A stretch of 64,000 nucleotides of DNA from JBKECO01 sp047974745 (lineage in GTDB: Bacteria; Bacillota; Clostridia; Lachnospirales; Lachnospiraceae). Below are positions 35,545-43,599 of this stretch, in pieces. The stretch covers positions 186,001 to 250,000 of the forward strand of contig JBKECO010000003.1 of the NCBI GenBank assembly GCA_047974745.1, given 5' to 3'. The position numbers and the translations under genes are program-made. Every line of letters starts with the position of its first letter. Position 1 is the stretch's first letter. A model generated the notes under the pieces. The model was not told the DNA's origin. It was given only the letters and a program-made list of their open reading frames with translations, and did no database searches.

Positions 35545-36159
35545 CTAGTAAAATCGAAAAACTGCGCAAACCTTACCAAGTATCGTTACTTCAGTAATAA
35601 TGATCGGTTGGAGACTGTCATTCTCAGGTTGCAGCCTGTAATGACCATTTTCTTTATAGAAAGTCTTTACTGTAGCAGAGTCATCGATCAGTGCGACAAC
35701 ATGATCTCCATTCGAAGCAGTATTTTGTCGCTTGACCTGAATGAGATCTCCGTTAAAAATACCGACGTTAATCATGCTATCACCCTTAACACGTAACATA
35801 AAAGTATCTTGATTTGGCATATATTCGGTAGGGATAGGATAATAGGACTGAATATTTTCGACTGCCAGCATTGGCATACCAGCTGAAATTTCTCCAAGCA
35901 CAGGAACACTGACCATCTCTCTTCGTGAAATTCCAAAATTATCATCTATGATCTCAATTGCCCTTGGTTTTGTAGGATCTCTTCGTATATATCCGTTCTT
36001 CTCCAATGTTTCAAGATGTGCATGAACAGAGGAGGTTGATTTTAATCGAACAGCCTCACAGATCTCGCGCACTGCAGGTGGATAACCCTTATTCAATAGT
36101 TCGTTTTTAATAAATTCTAAGATTTCAGTCTGCTTGGCAGAGATTTTGCCATATGCCAT
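35545..36159 (-). CDS. lexA: SOS repressor LexA
   Basis: 204 residues. N-terminal winged helix DNA-binding domain (about 1-65), then the autoproteolysis site Ala93-Gly94 (EISAGMP), nucleophile Ser128 (KGDSMINVG) and Lys165 (SATVKTF). RecA-stimulated self-cleavage derepresses SOS genes. The ATG at 36159 (MAYGKIS) has GGAGG seven bases upstream; the preceding ATG at 36162 is also possible. Divergent from the YneA-like gene, with LexA-box-like sites between. Confidence 0.97.
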   Translation of the reverse strand: MAYGKISAKQTEILEFIKNELLNKGYPPAVREICEAVRLKSTSSVHAHLETLEKNGYIRRDPTKPRAIEIIDDNFGISRREMVSVPVLGEISAGMPMLAVENIQSYYPIPTEYMPNQDTFMLRVKGDSMINVGIFNGDLIQVKRQNTASNGDHVVALIDDSATVKTFYKENGHYRLQPENDSLQPIIITEVTILGKVCAVFRFY

Positions 36160-36190
36160 CATGTGACCTCCTTCATTATTTGCTAAGTTA

Positions 36191-36219
36191 ATAGTAACAT
36201 AGCAAATTTGAAAAAGCAA
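36191..36219 (-). promoter_or_regulatory. lexA: lexA promoter
   Basis: Minus strand TTGCTT (36214-36219), 17-base spacer, TACTAT (36191-36196). Eight-base arms ATTTGCTA (36178-36185) / TAGCAAAT (36200-36207) form a dyad around the -10 box. Confidence 0.6.
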
Positions 36220-36229
36220 ACAAATATTC

Positions 36230-36243
36230 CGAAAATCTGTTCG
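36230..36243. promoter_or_regulatory. LexA-box-like site 1
   Basis: CGAAAATCTGTTCG matches the Gram-positive SOS box CGAAC-N4-GTTCG with one mismatch. Lies 10 bases upstream of the lexA -35 box, so it can serve autoregulation. Confidence 0.65.
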
Positions 36244-36251
36244 ATTTTATA

Positions 36252-36280
36252 TTGACAAACAAGTGTTCGATTGATATAAT
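36252..36280 (+). promoter_or_regulatory. Promoter of the YneA-like gene
   Basis: Consensus TTGACA (36252-36257), 17-base spacer, consensus TATAAT (36275-36280). A promoter this strong needs tight repression, consistent with the LexA boxes lying on it. Confidence 0.88.
36256..36269. promoter_or_regulatory. LexA-box-like site 2
   Basis: CAAACAAGTGTTCG, one mismatch to CGAAC-N4-GTTCG, placed between the -35 and -10 boxes of the YneA-like gene. Confidence 0.78.
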
Positions 36281-36285
36281 TAGAC

Positions 36286-36299
36286 CAAACACATGTTCT
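36286..36299. promoter_or_regulatory. LexA-box-like site 3
   Basis: CAAACACATGTTCT, two mismatches to CGAAC-N4-GTTCG, covering the expected transcription start of the YneA-like gene. Its start is 30 bases from that of site 2. Confidence 0.65.
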
Positions 36300-36338
36300 A
36301 AATATCCGCAAATGCAAATTCTAGATGGGGGTACTATT

Positions 36339-36677
36339 ATGGCAGGGAAACCAATGATGAGAGTTCAGCACAAGCAAGTATTATTAACACTTTCAATATT
36401 TATGGCTGTTGTTCTGACATTCCTTTTAGTCAGCAGTCTCTTAGAGTCAACACAGACACAGGCAGCGGCACAGTATTCAACAGAGAAGTGCTATACCAGC
36501 TTGCAAATAGAAGAAGGGGATACACTCTGGGAAATCGCAGAAACATATTGTGGTGGTTCGAATGCAAATATACAGAAATATGTCACTGAACTCAAGATGT
36601 TAAATCATATTCAGGAAGACCAGATTACTGCCGGAGAATATTTGGTAATTCCATATTATGAAGTGATTGAGCTTTAA
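36339..36677 (+). CDS. yneA: YneA-like SOS cell division inhibitor (membrane-anchored LysM protein)
   Basis: 112 residues: cytoplasmic start, membrane segment at about 13-34, then a LysM domain at about 52-106 (IEEGDTLWEIAETYC...IQEDQITAGEYLVIP). Size, layout and divergent position beside lexA match Bacillus YneA, which blocks septation during SOS (family knowledge). The promoter carries LexA-box-like sites. ATG at 36339 was chosen because the protein then begins directly before the membrane helix; an upstream in-frame start lies inside the promoter. No yneB/ynzC equivalents follow. Confidence 0.85.
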   Translation: MAGKPMMRVQHKQVLLTLSIFMAVVLTFLLVSSLLESTQTQAAAQYSTEKCYTSLQIEEGDTLWEIAETYCGGSNANIQKYVTELKMLNHIQEDQITAGEYLVIPYYEVIEL

Positions 36678-36689
36678 TGGTTCACTGGG

Positions 36690-36718
36690 TTGTTTTTTTT
36701 CGTCAGACACGATATAAT
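36690..36718 (+). promoter_or_regulatory. plsC promoter
   Basis: TTGTTT (36690-36695), 17-base spacer, TATAAT (36713-36718). A short dyad ATCTCTC/GGGAGAT follows and could pair with the ribosome binding region. Confidence 0.65.
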
Positions 36719-36746
36719 ATCTCTCGAATGAGGGAGATACCTAACA

Positions 36747-37469
36747 ATGATACGATTTTTATATGTAATTATTATGAATCTTTTTAGAGCACCCTATATC
36801 ATTTTAAAAATGAGGACACAGGCGCAGAACATTGAAAAATATTCAATGGAAAAGAGATATCATCTGGCACGACATGTAGTGCATATTATGAAAATAACTG
36901 GCAAAATCACTACCACAGCACATGGACTTGAAAATTTGCCTTCTGAGAATGGCTATATTATGTTTCCGAACCATCAGGGCAAGTTCGATGCATTAGGAAT
37001 TATTGATACGCATCGAAGACCATGTTCCATCGTAATGGATAAAATGAAATCTAACACAATACTGGTCAAGGAATTCATTGACCTTTTGCAGGGAAAGCGC
37101 CTTGAGAAGGATAATGTACGACAAGCGTTAAGAGTCATTAATGAAGTGTCTGAAGAGGTCAAAGATGGGAAGAACTATATCATATTTCCAGAAGGAGGAT
37201 ATGAGTTCTATACGCAGAATACAGTTTCTGAATTCAAAGCAGGTACATTCAAATGTGCGTACAAAGCAATGGCGCCGATTGTGCCAGTTGCGATCATTGA
37301 TTCTTATAAGGTGTTTTCTGGTCTTTCATTGAAACCGGTAAGCGCACAGATCCATTATCTGAAACCTATCCCATATGAGTCCTACCGAACGATGAAAACT
37401 GCGGAAACTGCTCTCTATGTACAAAATATGATTCAGGAGTACATTGAACGTCAAATAAATCTGGATTAA
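36747..37469 (+). CDS. plsC: 1-acyl-sn-glycerol-3-phosphate acyltransferase (PlsC family)
   Basis: 240 residues. Acylates lysophosphatidic acid in phospholipid synthesis. N-terminal hydrophobic segment (about 3-22), catalytic H-x4-D motif NHQGKFD (about 76-82), and the substrate motif FPEGGYEF near residue 147. Own promoter and terminator, so probably monocistronic. Confidence 0.9.
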   Translation: MIRFLYVIIMNLFRAPYIILKMRTQAQNIEKYSMEKRYHLARHVVHIMKITGKITTTAHGLENLPSENGYIMFPNHQGKFDALGIIDTHRRPCSIVMDKMKSNTILVKEFIDLLQGKRLEKDNVRQALRVINEVSEEVKDGKNYIIFPEGGYEFYTQNTVSEFKAGTFKCAYKAMAPIVPVAIIDSYKVFSGLSLKPVSAQIHYLKPIPYESYRTMKTAETALYVQNMIQEYIERQINLD

Positions 37470-37532
37470 GCCAATGGGAGATTTACAGGGCATAACAATA
37501 TTTTGACCCAGCATCATAAAATTGAAGAAGTT

Positions 37533-37566
37533 AAGGCGACGAAGATAGATATCGTCGCCTTTTATA
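37533..37566 (+). terminator. Terminator after plsC
   Basis: AAGGCGACGA (37533-37542) / TCGTCGCCTT (37552-37561) followed by TTATATT. The 243-base gap to the next gene holds this hairpin and an AT-rich stretch (37590-37700) with no clear feature. Confidence 0.88.
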
Positions 37567-37713
37567 TTATTTACCGCATTTTGCATTTATTTTATCAAAT
37601 AAACTGACTGTCTATATACGAGTTGATAAAAAAATGATAAAATAAGAAGAATAATACATAGCTGTTATATTTAATGAACAGATAGATTTGTATTTTGAAG
37701 GAGCATCATTAGC

Positions 37714-38253
37714 ATGAGGGATTTTAACGAAATTTGGACTGAACGGCTTTATTTACGTAAGTTAGAAATGAGAGATAAGTATTTGTTTTTTAATTATAGA
37801 TCAATGCCTGATGTATATAAATTTCAAAGCTGGAAACCGGATAATATAGGAGAAATCGAAGGGATTATTTATAATAACAGTATGTTATATCCAAATACGA
37901 TTAATACATGGCTGCAGATTGCAATTTGTCAGCATGATGGTACAATGATCGGGGATATCGGTATTCATTTTGTTGATTATCATCAGATCGAACTCGGTTA
38001 CAGCCTGTCTCCATTTAGCCATGGACAAGGATATGCGTCTGAAGCAGTAAGGGCACTGATTAATTACGCATTTTCGGTCTGGAATAAACATAGAATCACT
38101 GCCTCGGTGGACCCTGAGAATCACAGGTCGATTCGATTACTTAGAGGTCTGGGATTTCGACAAGAAGCTCATTTTAAAAAAAGTCTTTTGTTGAATGAAA
38201 ACTGGTGTGATGACTGTGTATTTGCAGTCCTAAGAGAGGAATGGAATTATTAA
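37714..38253 (+). CDS. GNAT family N-acetyltransferase (RimJ/RimL-like)
   Basis: 179 residues. Acetyl-CoA-dependent acetyltransferase; substrate unknown. N-terminal TERLYLRKLEMRDKYLF, the acetyl-CoA binding region ELGYSLSPFSHGQGYASEA (about 89-107) and VDPENHRSIRLLRGLGF near 132-148 place it in the RimJ/RimL-like group. GAAGGAG precedes the ATG. It stands alone, followed by a phosphatase remnant. Confidence 0.88.
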   Translation: MRDFNEIWTERLYLRKLEMRDKYLFFNYRSMPDVYKFQSWKPDNIGEIEGIIYNNSMLYPNTINTWLQIAICQHDGTMIGDIGIHFVDYHQIELGYSLSPFSHGQGYASEAVRALINYAFSVWNKHRITASVDPENHRSIRLLRGLGFRQEAHFKKSLLLNENWCDDCVFAVLREEWNY

Positions 38254-38277
38254 TTTGTAAAATGTACAGCAAGGTGA

Positions 38278-38487
38278 CAGGAGATTGAACAGGATCTGAT
38301 GCCATCCAGAAAAATACTTCAGACCTATTACGAGCTGGGCGGGGAGATCATCACTCTTGGATCAGATGCTCATACAACAGAGCATCTGGGGGATCATATG
38401 GCATATGTGCGCAAACAATTAAAGGAAATTGGCTATCGTAATTTTTGTACATTCCGGGAAAGAGAACCGATCTATCACGAATTGTAA
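38278..38487 (+). pseudogene. C-terminal remnant of a PHP histidinol-phosphatase-like gene
   Basis: The last ~70 codons of a PHP phosphatase survive: PSRKILQTYYELGGEIITLG, SDAHTTEHLGDHMAYV and RNFCTFREREPIYHEL. The metal-binding N-terminal part is absent and a TGA at 38275-38277 closes the frame just upstream. A start at 38299 could give 62 residues, but this lacks most of the active site. It differs from the intact phosphatase at 20532-21284, so it is not a simple copy. Confidence 0.8.
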
Positions 38488-38528
38488 TAAGACATCCTTA
38501 TGGATAGTAGATGTGCTTTATAAGGTCT

Positions 38529-39578
38529 TTAATCCTCCCGTAGCCGGACTGCCTTTGCAGCCATTCTTCTCTGATTGTCTGCAATAGATGCGTAGTGTTT
38601 TTTCGTTGTATTTACGTCCTTGTGACCAAGTACATCTGCAACAAGATAGATGTCGCCCGTTTCCCTGTATAGGCTTGTTCCATATGTGCTCCTGAGCTTA
38701 TGGGGGGTAATATTTTTAAGAGTCGTAACTAATTTAGAGTACTTTTTCACGATGTTTTCCACAGAGCGGACATTTATTCTTTTTTTCTGAAGAGATAGAA
38801 ACAGGGCATTACCGAATCCTGGAAATGATTCAATTTTTTTTCTTTCCTCCAAATAGTCCAACAGCGCAGATTCTACTTCATCTCCAAAATATACAATGGA
38901 TTCAGACCCACCTTTGCGCAAAATTCGGATTCCATTGTTTTTAAAATCTACATCATTGATATCGAGTCCTACACATTCAGATACACGAATGCCGGTGCCT
39001 AGCAAAAGAGTAATTATAGCCAAGTCACGAATCTTCGTTTGTTCGTGATATTTTTTTTGCTTCTCCGTTAGTTTCTCTCCTGATTCCACTTCATCTAAAA
39101 GACTGGCCACCTCATCTACATCCAGTCTGATTATATTTTTTTCGTGCTTTTTAGGCATTCGAACCAGGCTCGCTGGATTAGTCCTTATTTTTTCACACCG
39201 ATAAAAGTAATTATAAAAGCTTCGCAGGCTCGCTAATTTTCTCGAAAGACCGCGCTCCTTGTTACTGTGCTCAGAACCATCTTTTTCGTAATATTTCAGA
39301 AAATTCAGATATTCCTCAATATCGGTGGAATGGATCTCGTCTAGTAATTCAATAGGGAAATCAGTGATATCCTTTTTTTTATAAATCGGGTTATTTTCAT
39401 GCATATAGGTAAAGAAGACACCAAGGTCATAGGCATAGGCATTTCGAGTAAGGGAAGAAGTGGTGGGTTCGATACCAACAAAGTATTCTCGACAGAAGTG
39501 GGGTAGTAATGCAAGTTGCTGACGTAGTCTCTTTTCTAATTCAATATCTCTATTATCATGATATGTCCGTTCTTTCAT
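38529..39578 (-). CDS. Tyrosine recombinase, XerC/XerD-like
   Basis: 349 residues. N-terminal SAM-like core-binding domain (about 20-135) and catalytic domain with the full set: Arg198 (GTGIRVSE), Lys222 (RKGGSE), His293 and Arg296 (HKLRS), His319 (LGHKDVNTT), Tyr329. Slightly longer than typical XerC/D (~300), with a longer N-terminus. Likely chromosome-dimer resolution at dif, but an integrase role is not excluded; there is no adjacent mobile DNA. Own divergent promoter. Confidence 0.88.
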   Translation of the reverse strand: MKERTYHDNRDIELEKRLRQQLALLPHFCREYFVGIEPTTSSLTRNAYAYDLGVFFTYMHENNPIYKKKDITDFPIELLDEIHSTDIEEYLNFLKYYEKDGSEHSNKERGLSRKLASLRSFYNYFYRCEKIRTNPASLVRMPKKHEKNIIRLDVDEVASLLDEVESGEKLTEKQKKYHEQTKIRDLAIITLLLGTGIRVSECVGLDINDVDFKNNGIRILRKGGSESIVYFGDEVESALLDYLEERKKIESFPGFGNALFLSLQKKRINVRSVENIVKKYSKLVTTLKNITPHKLRSTYGTSLYRETGDIYLVADVLGHKDVNTTKKHYASIADNQRRMAAKAVRLRED

Positions 39579-39599
39579 ATGTCGCTCCTTTTTTCTTTC

Positions 39600-39628
39600 A
39601 TCATACTTGAACTATTCGTAAAACACAA
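39600..39628 (-). promoter_or_regulatory. Promoter of the Xer-like gene
   Basis: Minus strand TTGTGT (39623-39628), 17-base spacer, TATGAT (39600-39605), 22 bases before the start codon. Confidence 0.6.
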
Positions 39629-39635
39629 TTAGAAA

Positions 39636-39664
39636 TTGATTTTTTTATGAAATTATTGTAGAAT
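39636..39664 (+). promoter_or_regulatory. dtd promoter
   Basis: TTGATT (39636-39641), 17-base spacer, TAGAAT (39659-39664) with an upstream TG. It is divergent from the Xer gene promoter. Confidence 0.65.
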
Positions 39665-39695
39665 TCATAACAGAAAACTTAGGCAGGAGAGCAAT

Positions 39696-40151
39696 ATGAA
39701 ATTTATAATACAGCGTGTAGAAAAGGCAAAAGTCGAAGTTGATGACCATATAGTAGGCAGCATCCACAGAGGGTTTCTAATCCTGATAGGTGTCAGCCAG
39801 GATGATACGAAGGAACAGGCGGATAAATTGATCAAAAAAATGCTTGGACTCAGAATTTTTCAGGACAAGTTTGGTAAAACAAATCTATCTCTGAGTGATG
39901 TTAACGGCGAATTGTTGCTGGTTTCTCAATTTACTTTGTATGCTGACTGTAAAAAAGGAAATCGCCCTTCTTTTATGAAAGCCGGAAATCCACTGTTGGC
40001 GGATTCCTTATATGAATATATTAAGGCAAAATGTAGCGCAGAGGGATATTCGACTGAATGCGGTATATTTGGTGCCGACATGAAGGTTTCACTAGTCAAT
40101 GATGGACCATTTACAATAATTTTAGATTCTGACGACTTTGGTCTTGACTGA
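39696..40151 (+). CDS. dtd: D-aminoacyl-tRNA deacylase
   Basis: 151 residues. Removes D-amino acids mistakenly attached to tRNA. Diagnostic SQFTLYADCKKGNRPSF (about 78-94) and the C-terminal GP motif NDGPFTIILDS (about 135-145). AGGAG precedes the ATG. Appears monocistronic. Confidence 0.95.
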   Translation: MKFIIQRVEKAKVEVDDHIVGSIHRGFLILIGVSQDDTKEQADKLIKKMLGLRIFQDKFGKTNLSLSDVNGELLLVSQFTLYADCKKGNRPSFMKAGNPLLADSLYEYIKAKCSAEGYSTECGIFGADMKVSLVNDGPFTIILDSDDFGLD

Positions 40152-40284
40152 TAAATGGTAATCAATTAAGATAATAAAGTGGTCAAATCATTTCGTTAAA
40201 GCTGTCTTTTGCGAATAGATAGAAATGTTATGATTCATATCACCCTCTTTACATACAAGACCAAACTGAATTTTTCTATGCAAA

Positions 40285-40321
40285 AACCGGTAATTTCACA
40301 GGTTACATGAAATTACCGGTT
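40285..40321. terminator. 14-bp perfect inverted repeat, terminator between dtd and the HdeD-like gene
   Basis: AACCGGTAATTTCA (40285-40298) / TGAAATTACCGGTT (40308-40321), nine-base loop. The minus-strand tail is a T run, so it works best for the HdeD-like gene. The rest of the 230-base gap shows nothing else. Confidence 0.82.
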
Positions 40322-40381
40322 CATTATGCTGCTAATAATGAAACAATGACTTGCATCACAGAAACATATACAGCAATGCTG

Positions 40382-40927
40382 TTATGATCTGAATGCCTGA
40401 ATAATGTGTTCGATTCCAGACATTGTAAAATAGAAACCTACCAGGAACACCAGGGTAAATGCTGCATAGATTGGATGCATCAGCATTAAGATACCAACGA
40501 TTACGGAAAGCACACTTAGCACTAAACGAATCCAAAATTTGCTTCCGGTTCCTTCTCTTTTTAATGCTGGCAGACCAAACATACTAATAATCGCATCAGC
40601 AAGGAATAAAGCTGAAAATACGTATGGTAAAACAACTGCACTTGCAATCCAGTTAAAAAGAATAATGACGCCAAATACAATATTCATGATTCCGAGTGCC
40701 AACAGCCATCCTGTTTTCATGCCGCCTTCCACTGCTTCTGGATTCTTTTTCAATTCTCGCTGTGCTATGATCTGATAAATTCCACGTACAACTGTAATGA
40801 CACCAAATGCAAATGCTACACTTAATAAGCTTACTCCTGGGTGGGCAATGGAATAAATTCCGAGAATCAATAGTAATATTCCAAGAATTAGTGATCCCCA
40901 ACTTATTTTTCTTCCTTCTTTAGACAT
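40382..40927 (-). CDS. HdeD family membrane protein (DUF308)
   Basis: 181 residues, six hydrophobic segments with short loops: WGSLILGILLLILGIYSI near the start, a pair around residues 40-65, then three further helices. HdeD-type proteins protect Enterobacteria from acid; in Firmicutes the role is unclear. ATG at 40927 follows GGAGGGAG; the longer in-frame start lies before the binding site. Confidence 0.85.
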   Translation of the reverse strand: MSKEGRKISWGSLILGILLLILGIYSIAHPGVSLLSVAFAFGVITVVRGIYQIIAQRELKKNPEAVEGGMKTGWLLALGIMNIVFGVIILFNWIASAVVLPYVFSALFLADAIISMFGLPALKREGTGSKFWIRLVLSVLSVIVGILMLMHPIYAAFTLVFLVGFYFTMSGIEHIIQAFRS

Positions 40928-40987
40928 AATAATCTCCCTCCGTCTGCCTTTATTACTACAGGTCAGATCGTTTAAATTGATATTCTT

Positions 40988-41016
40988 ATAATATACTGAA
41001 ATTTGCAATAAATCAA
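40988..41016 (-). promoter_or_regulatory. Promoter of the HdeD-like gene
   Basis: Minus strand TTGATT (41011-41016), 17-base spacer, TATTAT (40988-40993). Confidence 0.65.
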
Positions 41017-41038
41017 GAAATTTAGCAAATTCTATTTT

Positions 41039-41740
41039 CTATTTTTCATTTTGTGAATATATCTTGTTATGTTGTTCTATATCTTTTCGAATTCCCTGCA
41101 TTTGAACATCTAAAACAGAAATTCGATCCGCACTATCCTTTAATCGATTTGTCAGTTCACCTGCATGAGAAAGTCCCTTCTTGTATTTGAGTTGATGCTC
41201 TAAACTTGCCCAGAAGTCCATCGCTATTGTACGGACCTGCACTTCGACCTTTAAAGGTGTTTTTACATCAGAAAAGAAAACTGGTACCTCTACGACCAAA
41301 TGATAGCTTCGATAACCATTCTCCTTTGGATTTTTAATATAATCTTTGCATTGGATCAATGTAATGTCATCTTGTTTTAAAAACATGGATACGACTTCAT
41401 AGATATCATCGATAAAGGAACAAATAATGCGAACACCTGCAATATCGTTGATTTGATCGAAAAATTCCAGGGATGGCTCATATCCCTTTCTCTGGATCTT
41501 TTCCAAGATGCTCTTTGGTCTTTTGACTCTCGACTGTATAAATTCAATTGGGCTTCGCTGATGTCTTACTTTCAGCTCATCATTGAGTATTTCAAACTTC
41601 GTAACGACCTCTTTCAGTGCACAGCTGTACATCATCATATACTCCTGATACAGTACGATTTGATCCTCAAATTCTGCTGGCAGTTCGGAAAACGTTGTCA
41701 GCAATTCGTTGAACAGTATTTTTTTAGTATTTGTATTCAT
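41039..41740 (-). CDS. Small alarmone synthetase (RelQ-like GTP pyrophosphokinase)
   Basis: 233 residues: a RelA/SpoT synthetase domain without hydrolase or regulatory domains. Makes (p)ppGpp from ATP and GTP/GDP. Motifs: RVKRPKSILEKIQRKG (about 71-86), DIAGVRIICSFIDDIY, NGYRSYHLVVEV and VQVRTIAMDFWASLEHQLKY. The C-terminal helix (about 200-233) fits the tetramer-forming RelQ/YjbM type. ATG at 41740 follows GGAGG. Expressed alone from a strong promoter. Confidence 0.92.
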   Translation of the reverse strand: MNTNTKKILFNELLTTFSELPAEFEDQIVLYQEYMMMYSCALKEVVTKFEILNDELKVRHQRSPIEFIQSRVKRPKSILEKIQRKGYEPSLEFFDQINDIAGVRIICSFIDDIYEVVSMFLKQDDITLIQCKDYIKNPKENGYRSYHLVVEVPVFFSDVKTPLKVEVQVRTIAMDFWASLEHQLKYKKGLSHAGELTNRLKDSADRISVLDVQMQGIRKDIEQHNKIYSQNEK

Positions 41741-41769
41741 TGATACCTCCAGTTTATTATGCTGTTTCT

Positions 41770-41798
41770 ATTATAGCAATTAAGATGTTTGATGGCAA
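41770..41798 (-). promoter_or_regulatory. Promoter of the alarmone synthetase
   Basis: Minus strand TTGCCA (41793-41798), 17-base spacer, TATAAT (41770-41775) with an extended -10 TG. Confidence 0.75.
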
Positions 41799-41977
41799 AC
41801 CGCCCTCTCCTAGCATTTTTTATGCATATTCCTTACTGTTTTTTAATAATAATAATTTTTCAGACCGGCTCTATCCAATTTTTTTGAAAAATACTTTTTC
41901 TGAAGGATTCTACCATAATTTGGTTTCAGTTATCAATTTCTTTTCACTCCTATCTCAGTGCCTTTTAAATTTGAAGA

Positions 41978-42006
41978 TTGAATATATGTGCTCCATCATC
42001 TATAAT
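41978..42006 (+). promoter_or_regulatory. Promoter of the type IV permease-like gene
   Basis: TTGAAT (41978-41983), 17-base spacer, TATAAT (42001-42006), about 70 bases upstream of the ATG. Confidence 0.7.
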
Positions 42007-42077
42007 TAAGTTAATTATTTGTCAATGATGGCGCACAGGTAACTGATTCATTGAAAGTCAAAGAAAGGATTTATATC

Positions 42078-42830
42078 ATGCTTGAAAATGTCAGAACAGT
42101 ATTAGATCGATTCAATGAAAAGAAAGAAGAATTAGAGAGAAAGGTAACACATCCTCGTGAGCATAAGATAAAGCTGGCAGGAAAAAAAGTGTTTGCGCAG
42201 GGATTTGGATTTTACAAGCTATTTTGGATTTTTGTGATCGCTTCTATCGTTGGTGCATTTATTGAAACAATCTTTTGCTGGGCTGTAGATGGACAGCTGA
42301 TGAGTCGAAGTTCTTTGGTGTTTGGACAGTTCTCTGTAGTGTGGGGTATTGGAGGGGTATTTTTGACCTACTCTCTTCACTGGTTCATTGATAAAAGTGA
42401 TCGTTTTATCTTAATTGCCGGTACCGTACTTGGCGGTCTATTTGAATACATCTGTTCTGTCTTCACTGAAGTGGTCTTTGGTGTCGTATTTTGGGATTAT
42501 AGTAATATTCCCTTTAATATTGACGGACGTGTAAACCTACTCTATAGCTTCTTCTGGGGCATTGCTTCCCTGATCTGGATCAAGATCTGTTACCCATGGA
42601 TCAGCCATTGGATCGAGAAGCTTCCTATCATTACCGGCAGGGTGATCACCTGGATTTTGGTTGTTTTCTTCACAGTTAATATTTCAGTTACAACGGTTGC
42701 ACTGTATCAAATGAATAACAGAAGTAAAGATATAGAAGCAACTACATGGATCGGAAAGTATGTGGAAAAGACATTTTCGGATGAATGGCTGGAAAATAGA
42801 TATAGAAATTTAATGCATACACAAGATTAA
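42078..42830 (+). CDS. Putative ABC-transporter type IV membrane protein
   Basis: 250 residues. Charged N-terminal helix (about 1-45; RFNEKKEELERKV), then five or so membrane segments (about 55-75, 88-110, 118-140, 155-175, 192-215) and a soluble tail. Motifs GAFIETIFCWAVDGQLMSRS and the pattern FGQFSVVWGIGG fit the clostridial family annotated putative ABC-transporter type IV; no ATPase is nearby and the real function is unknown. ATG at 42078 follows AAAGGA; the upstream TTG start lies before it. Confidence 0.8.
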   Translation: MLENVRTVLDRFNEKKEELERKVTHPREHKIKLAGKKVFAQGFGFYKLFWIFVIASIVGAFIETIFCWAVDGQLMSRSSLVFGQFSVVWGIGGVFLTYSLHWFIDKSDRFILIAGTVLGGLFEYICSVFTEVVFGVVFWDYSNIPFNIDGRVNLLYSFFWGIASLIWIKICYPWISHWIEKLPIITGRVITWILVVFFTVNISVTTVALYQMNNRSKDIEATTWIGKYVEKTFSDEWLENRYRNLMHTQD

Positions 42831-42838
42831 ATGAAATA

Positions 42839-42870
42839 AGACCGGGGGGGATTTTGCCTCCGGTCTATTT
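42839..42870. terminator. Terminator between the permease-like and kinase-like genes
   Basis: AGACCGG (42839-42845) / CCGGTCT (42860-42866) with a G-rich/C-rich inner part and an ATTTT tail; A-rich on the other side, so it could work in both directions. Confidence 0.8.
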
Positions 42871-42886
42871 TACAGGAAATGTTGTT

Positions 42887-43528
42887 TTATTTTGTTTCAT
42901 CTTTAAATTTTGACATTTCTTCCCGAAACTTCAGTATCATTTGCACGCATCCTTCGACACCGAGTTTGCTGCTGTCAAGTGTCAGATTATAGCTTTGGGA
43001 ACTAGACCATTTCTTGCTGGTATAGTAATTATAATAGCTTGACCGATGCTTGTCTGTCTTATGGATCAGATCTTGTGCTTCCTCTTTTGATATATTCATT
43101 GATTTCGTAATTCTGTCAATTTTAAAATCGTTATCAGCATGAATAAAAACACTGATCAGATTTGGATTTTCAGATAGCGCATAGTCTGCACAACGCCCAA
43201 CGATAACACAAGATTCATTTTCGGCAATTTTTTTAATCGTATCAAACTGTGCAAGAAATATTTTGTGGTTCAGCGGCATATCGAGAAATGGTGCTGTTGT
43301 ATAGCCACCCAGCGAATAACTATCCATAACGAGGGAATAAAGAAAGCTGCTACTTGGCCGCTCATCATGTTTTTCAAAGATCTCTTCCGCAAAGCCACTG
43401 TCTTTTGCTGCTTTTTGAAGTAAATTTTTATCGTAGAATGAAATTCCAAGCTTCTCGGCTAAAGATTTACCGATATCAATACCACCGCTTCCAAATTCTC
43501 GTCCAATAGTATAAATCTCTTTATTCAT
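42887..43528 (-). CDS. Cytidylate kinase-like family protein
   Basis: 213 residues. N-terminal P-loop-like IYTIGREFGSGGIDIGKSLA, then Asp/Arg segments such as VIVGRCADYALSE and HADNDFKIDRI. Related to CMP kinase but with a different active-site pattern; widespread in clostridia, substrate unknown. ATG at 43528 chosen with AAAGGTG upstream; a GTG 12 bases earlier overlaps the site. Own promoter at 43600-43628. Confidence 0.88.
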   Translation of the reverse strand: MNKEIYTIGREFGSGGIDIGKSLAEKLGISFYDKNLLQKAAKDSGFAEEIFEKHDERPSSSFLYSLVMDSYSLGGYTTAPFLDMPLNHKIFLAQFDTIKKIAENESCVIVGRCADYALSENPNLISVFIHADNDFKIDRITKSMNISKEEAQDLIHKTDKHRSSYYNYYTSKKWSSSQSYNLTLDSSKLGVEGCVQMILKFREEMSKFKDETK

Positions 43529-43599
43529 AATATCACACACCTTTCATGCAGTCAGGAACCAGGGCGATCTATCCTCGACCTCGTTGCTAGTATAGTTCT

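Larger units (their letters stand above)
41741..42077. other. 337-base divergent intergenic region
   Basis: Contains the alarmone synthetase promoter near 41770-41798 and the membrane protein promoter at 41978-42006. The AT-rich middle (about 41800-41975) shows no hairpin or repeat that I could recognise. An open frame across it (41731-42009) lacks a binding site and family resemblance. Confidence 0.7.

Noticed and set aside
38529..39578. Tyrosine recombinase as an integrase of a mobile element
   Set aside because: Neighbours are housekeeping genes, there are no flanking direct repeats or cargo, and all residues fit a Xer-type enzyme.
41731..42009. 92-codon open frame in the AT-rich gap before the type IV permease-like gene
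   Set aside because: No ribosome binding site, no family resemblance, Phe/Tyr/Ser-rich product typical of AT-rich noncoding DNA, and it contains a good promoter for the next gene.
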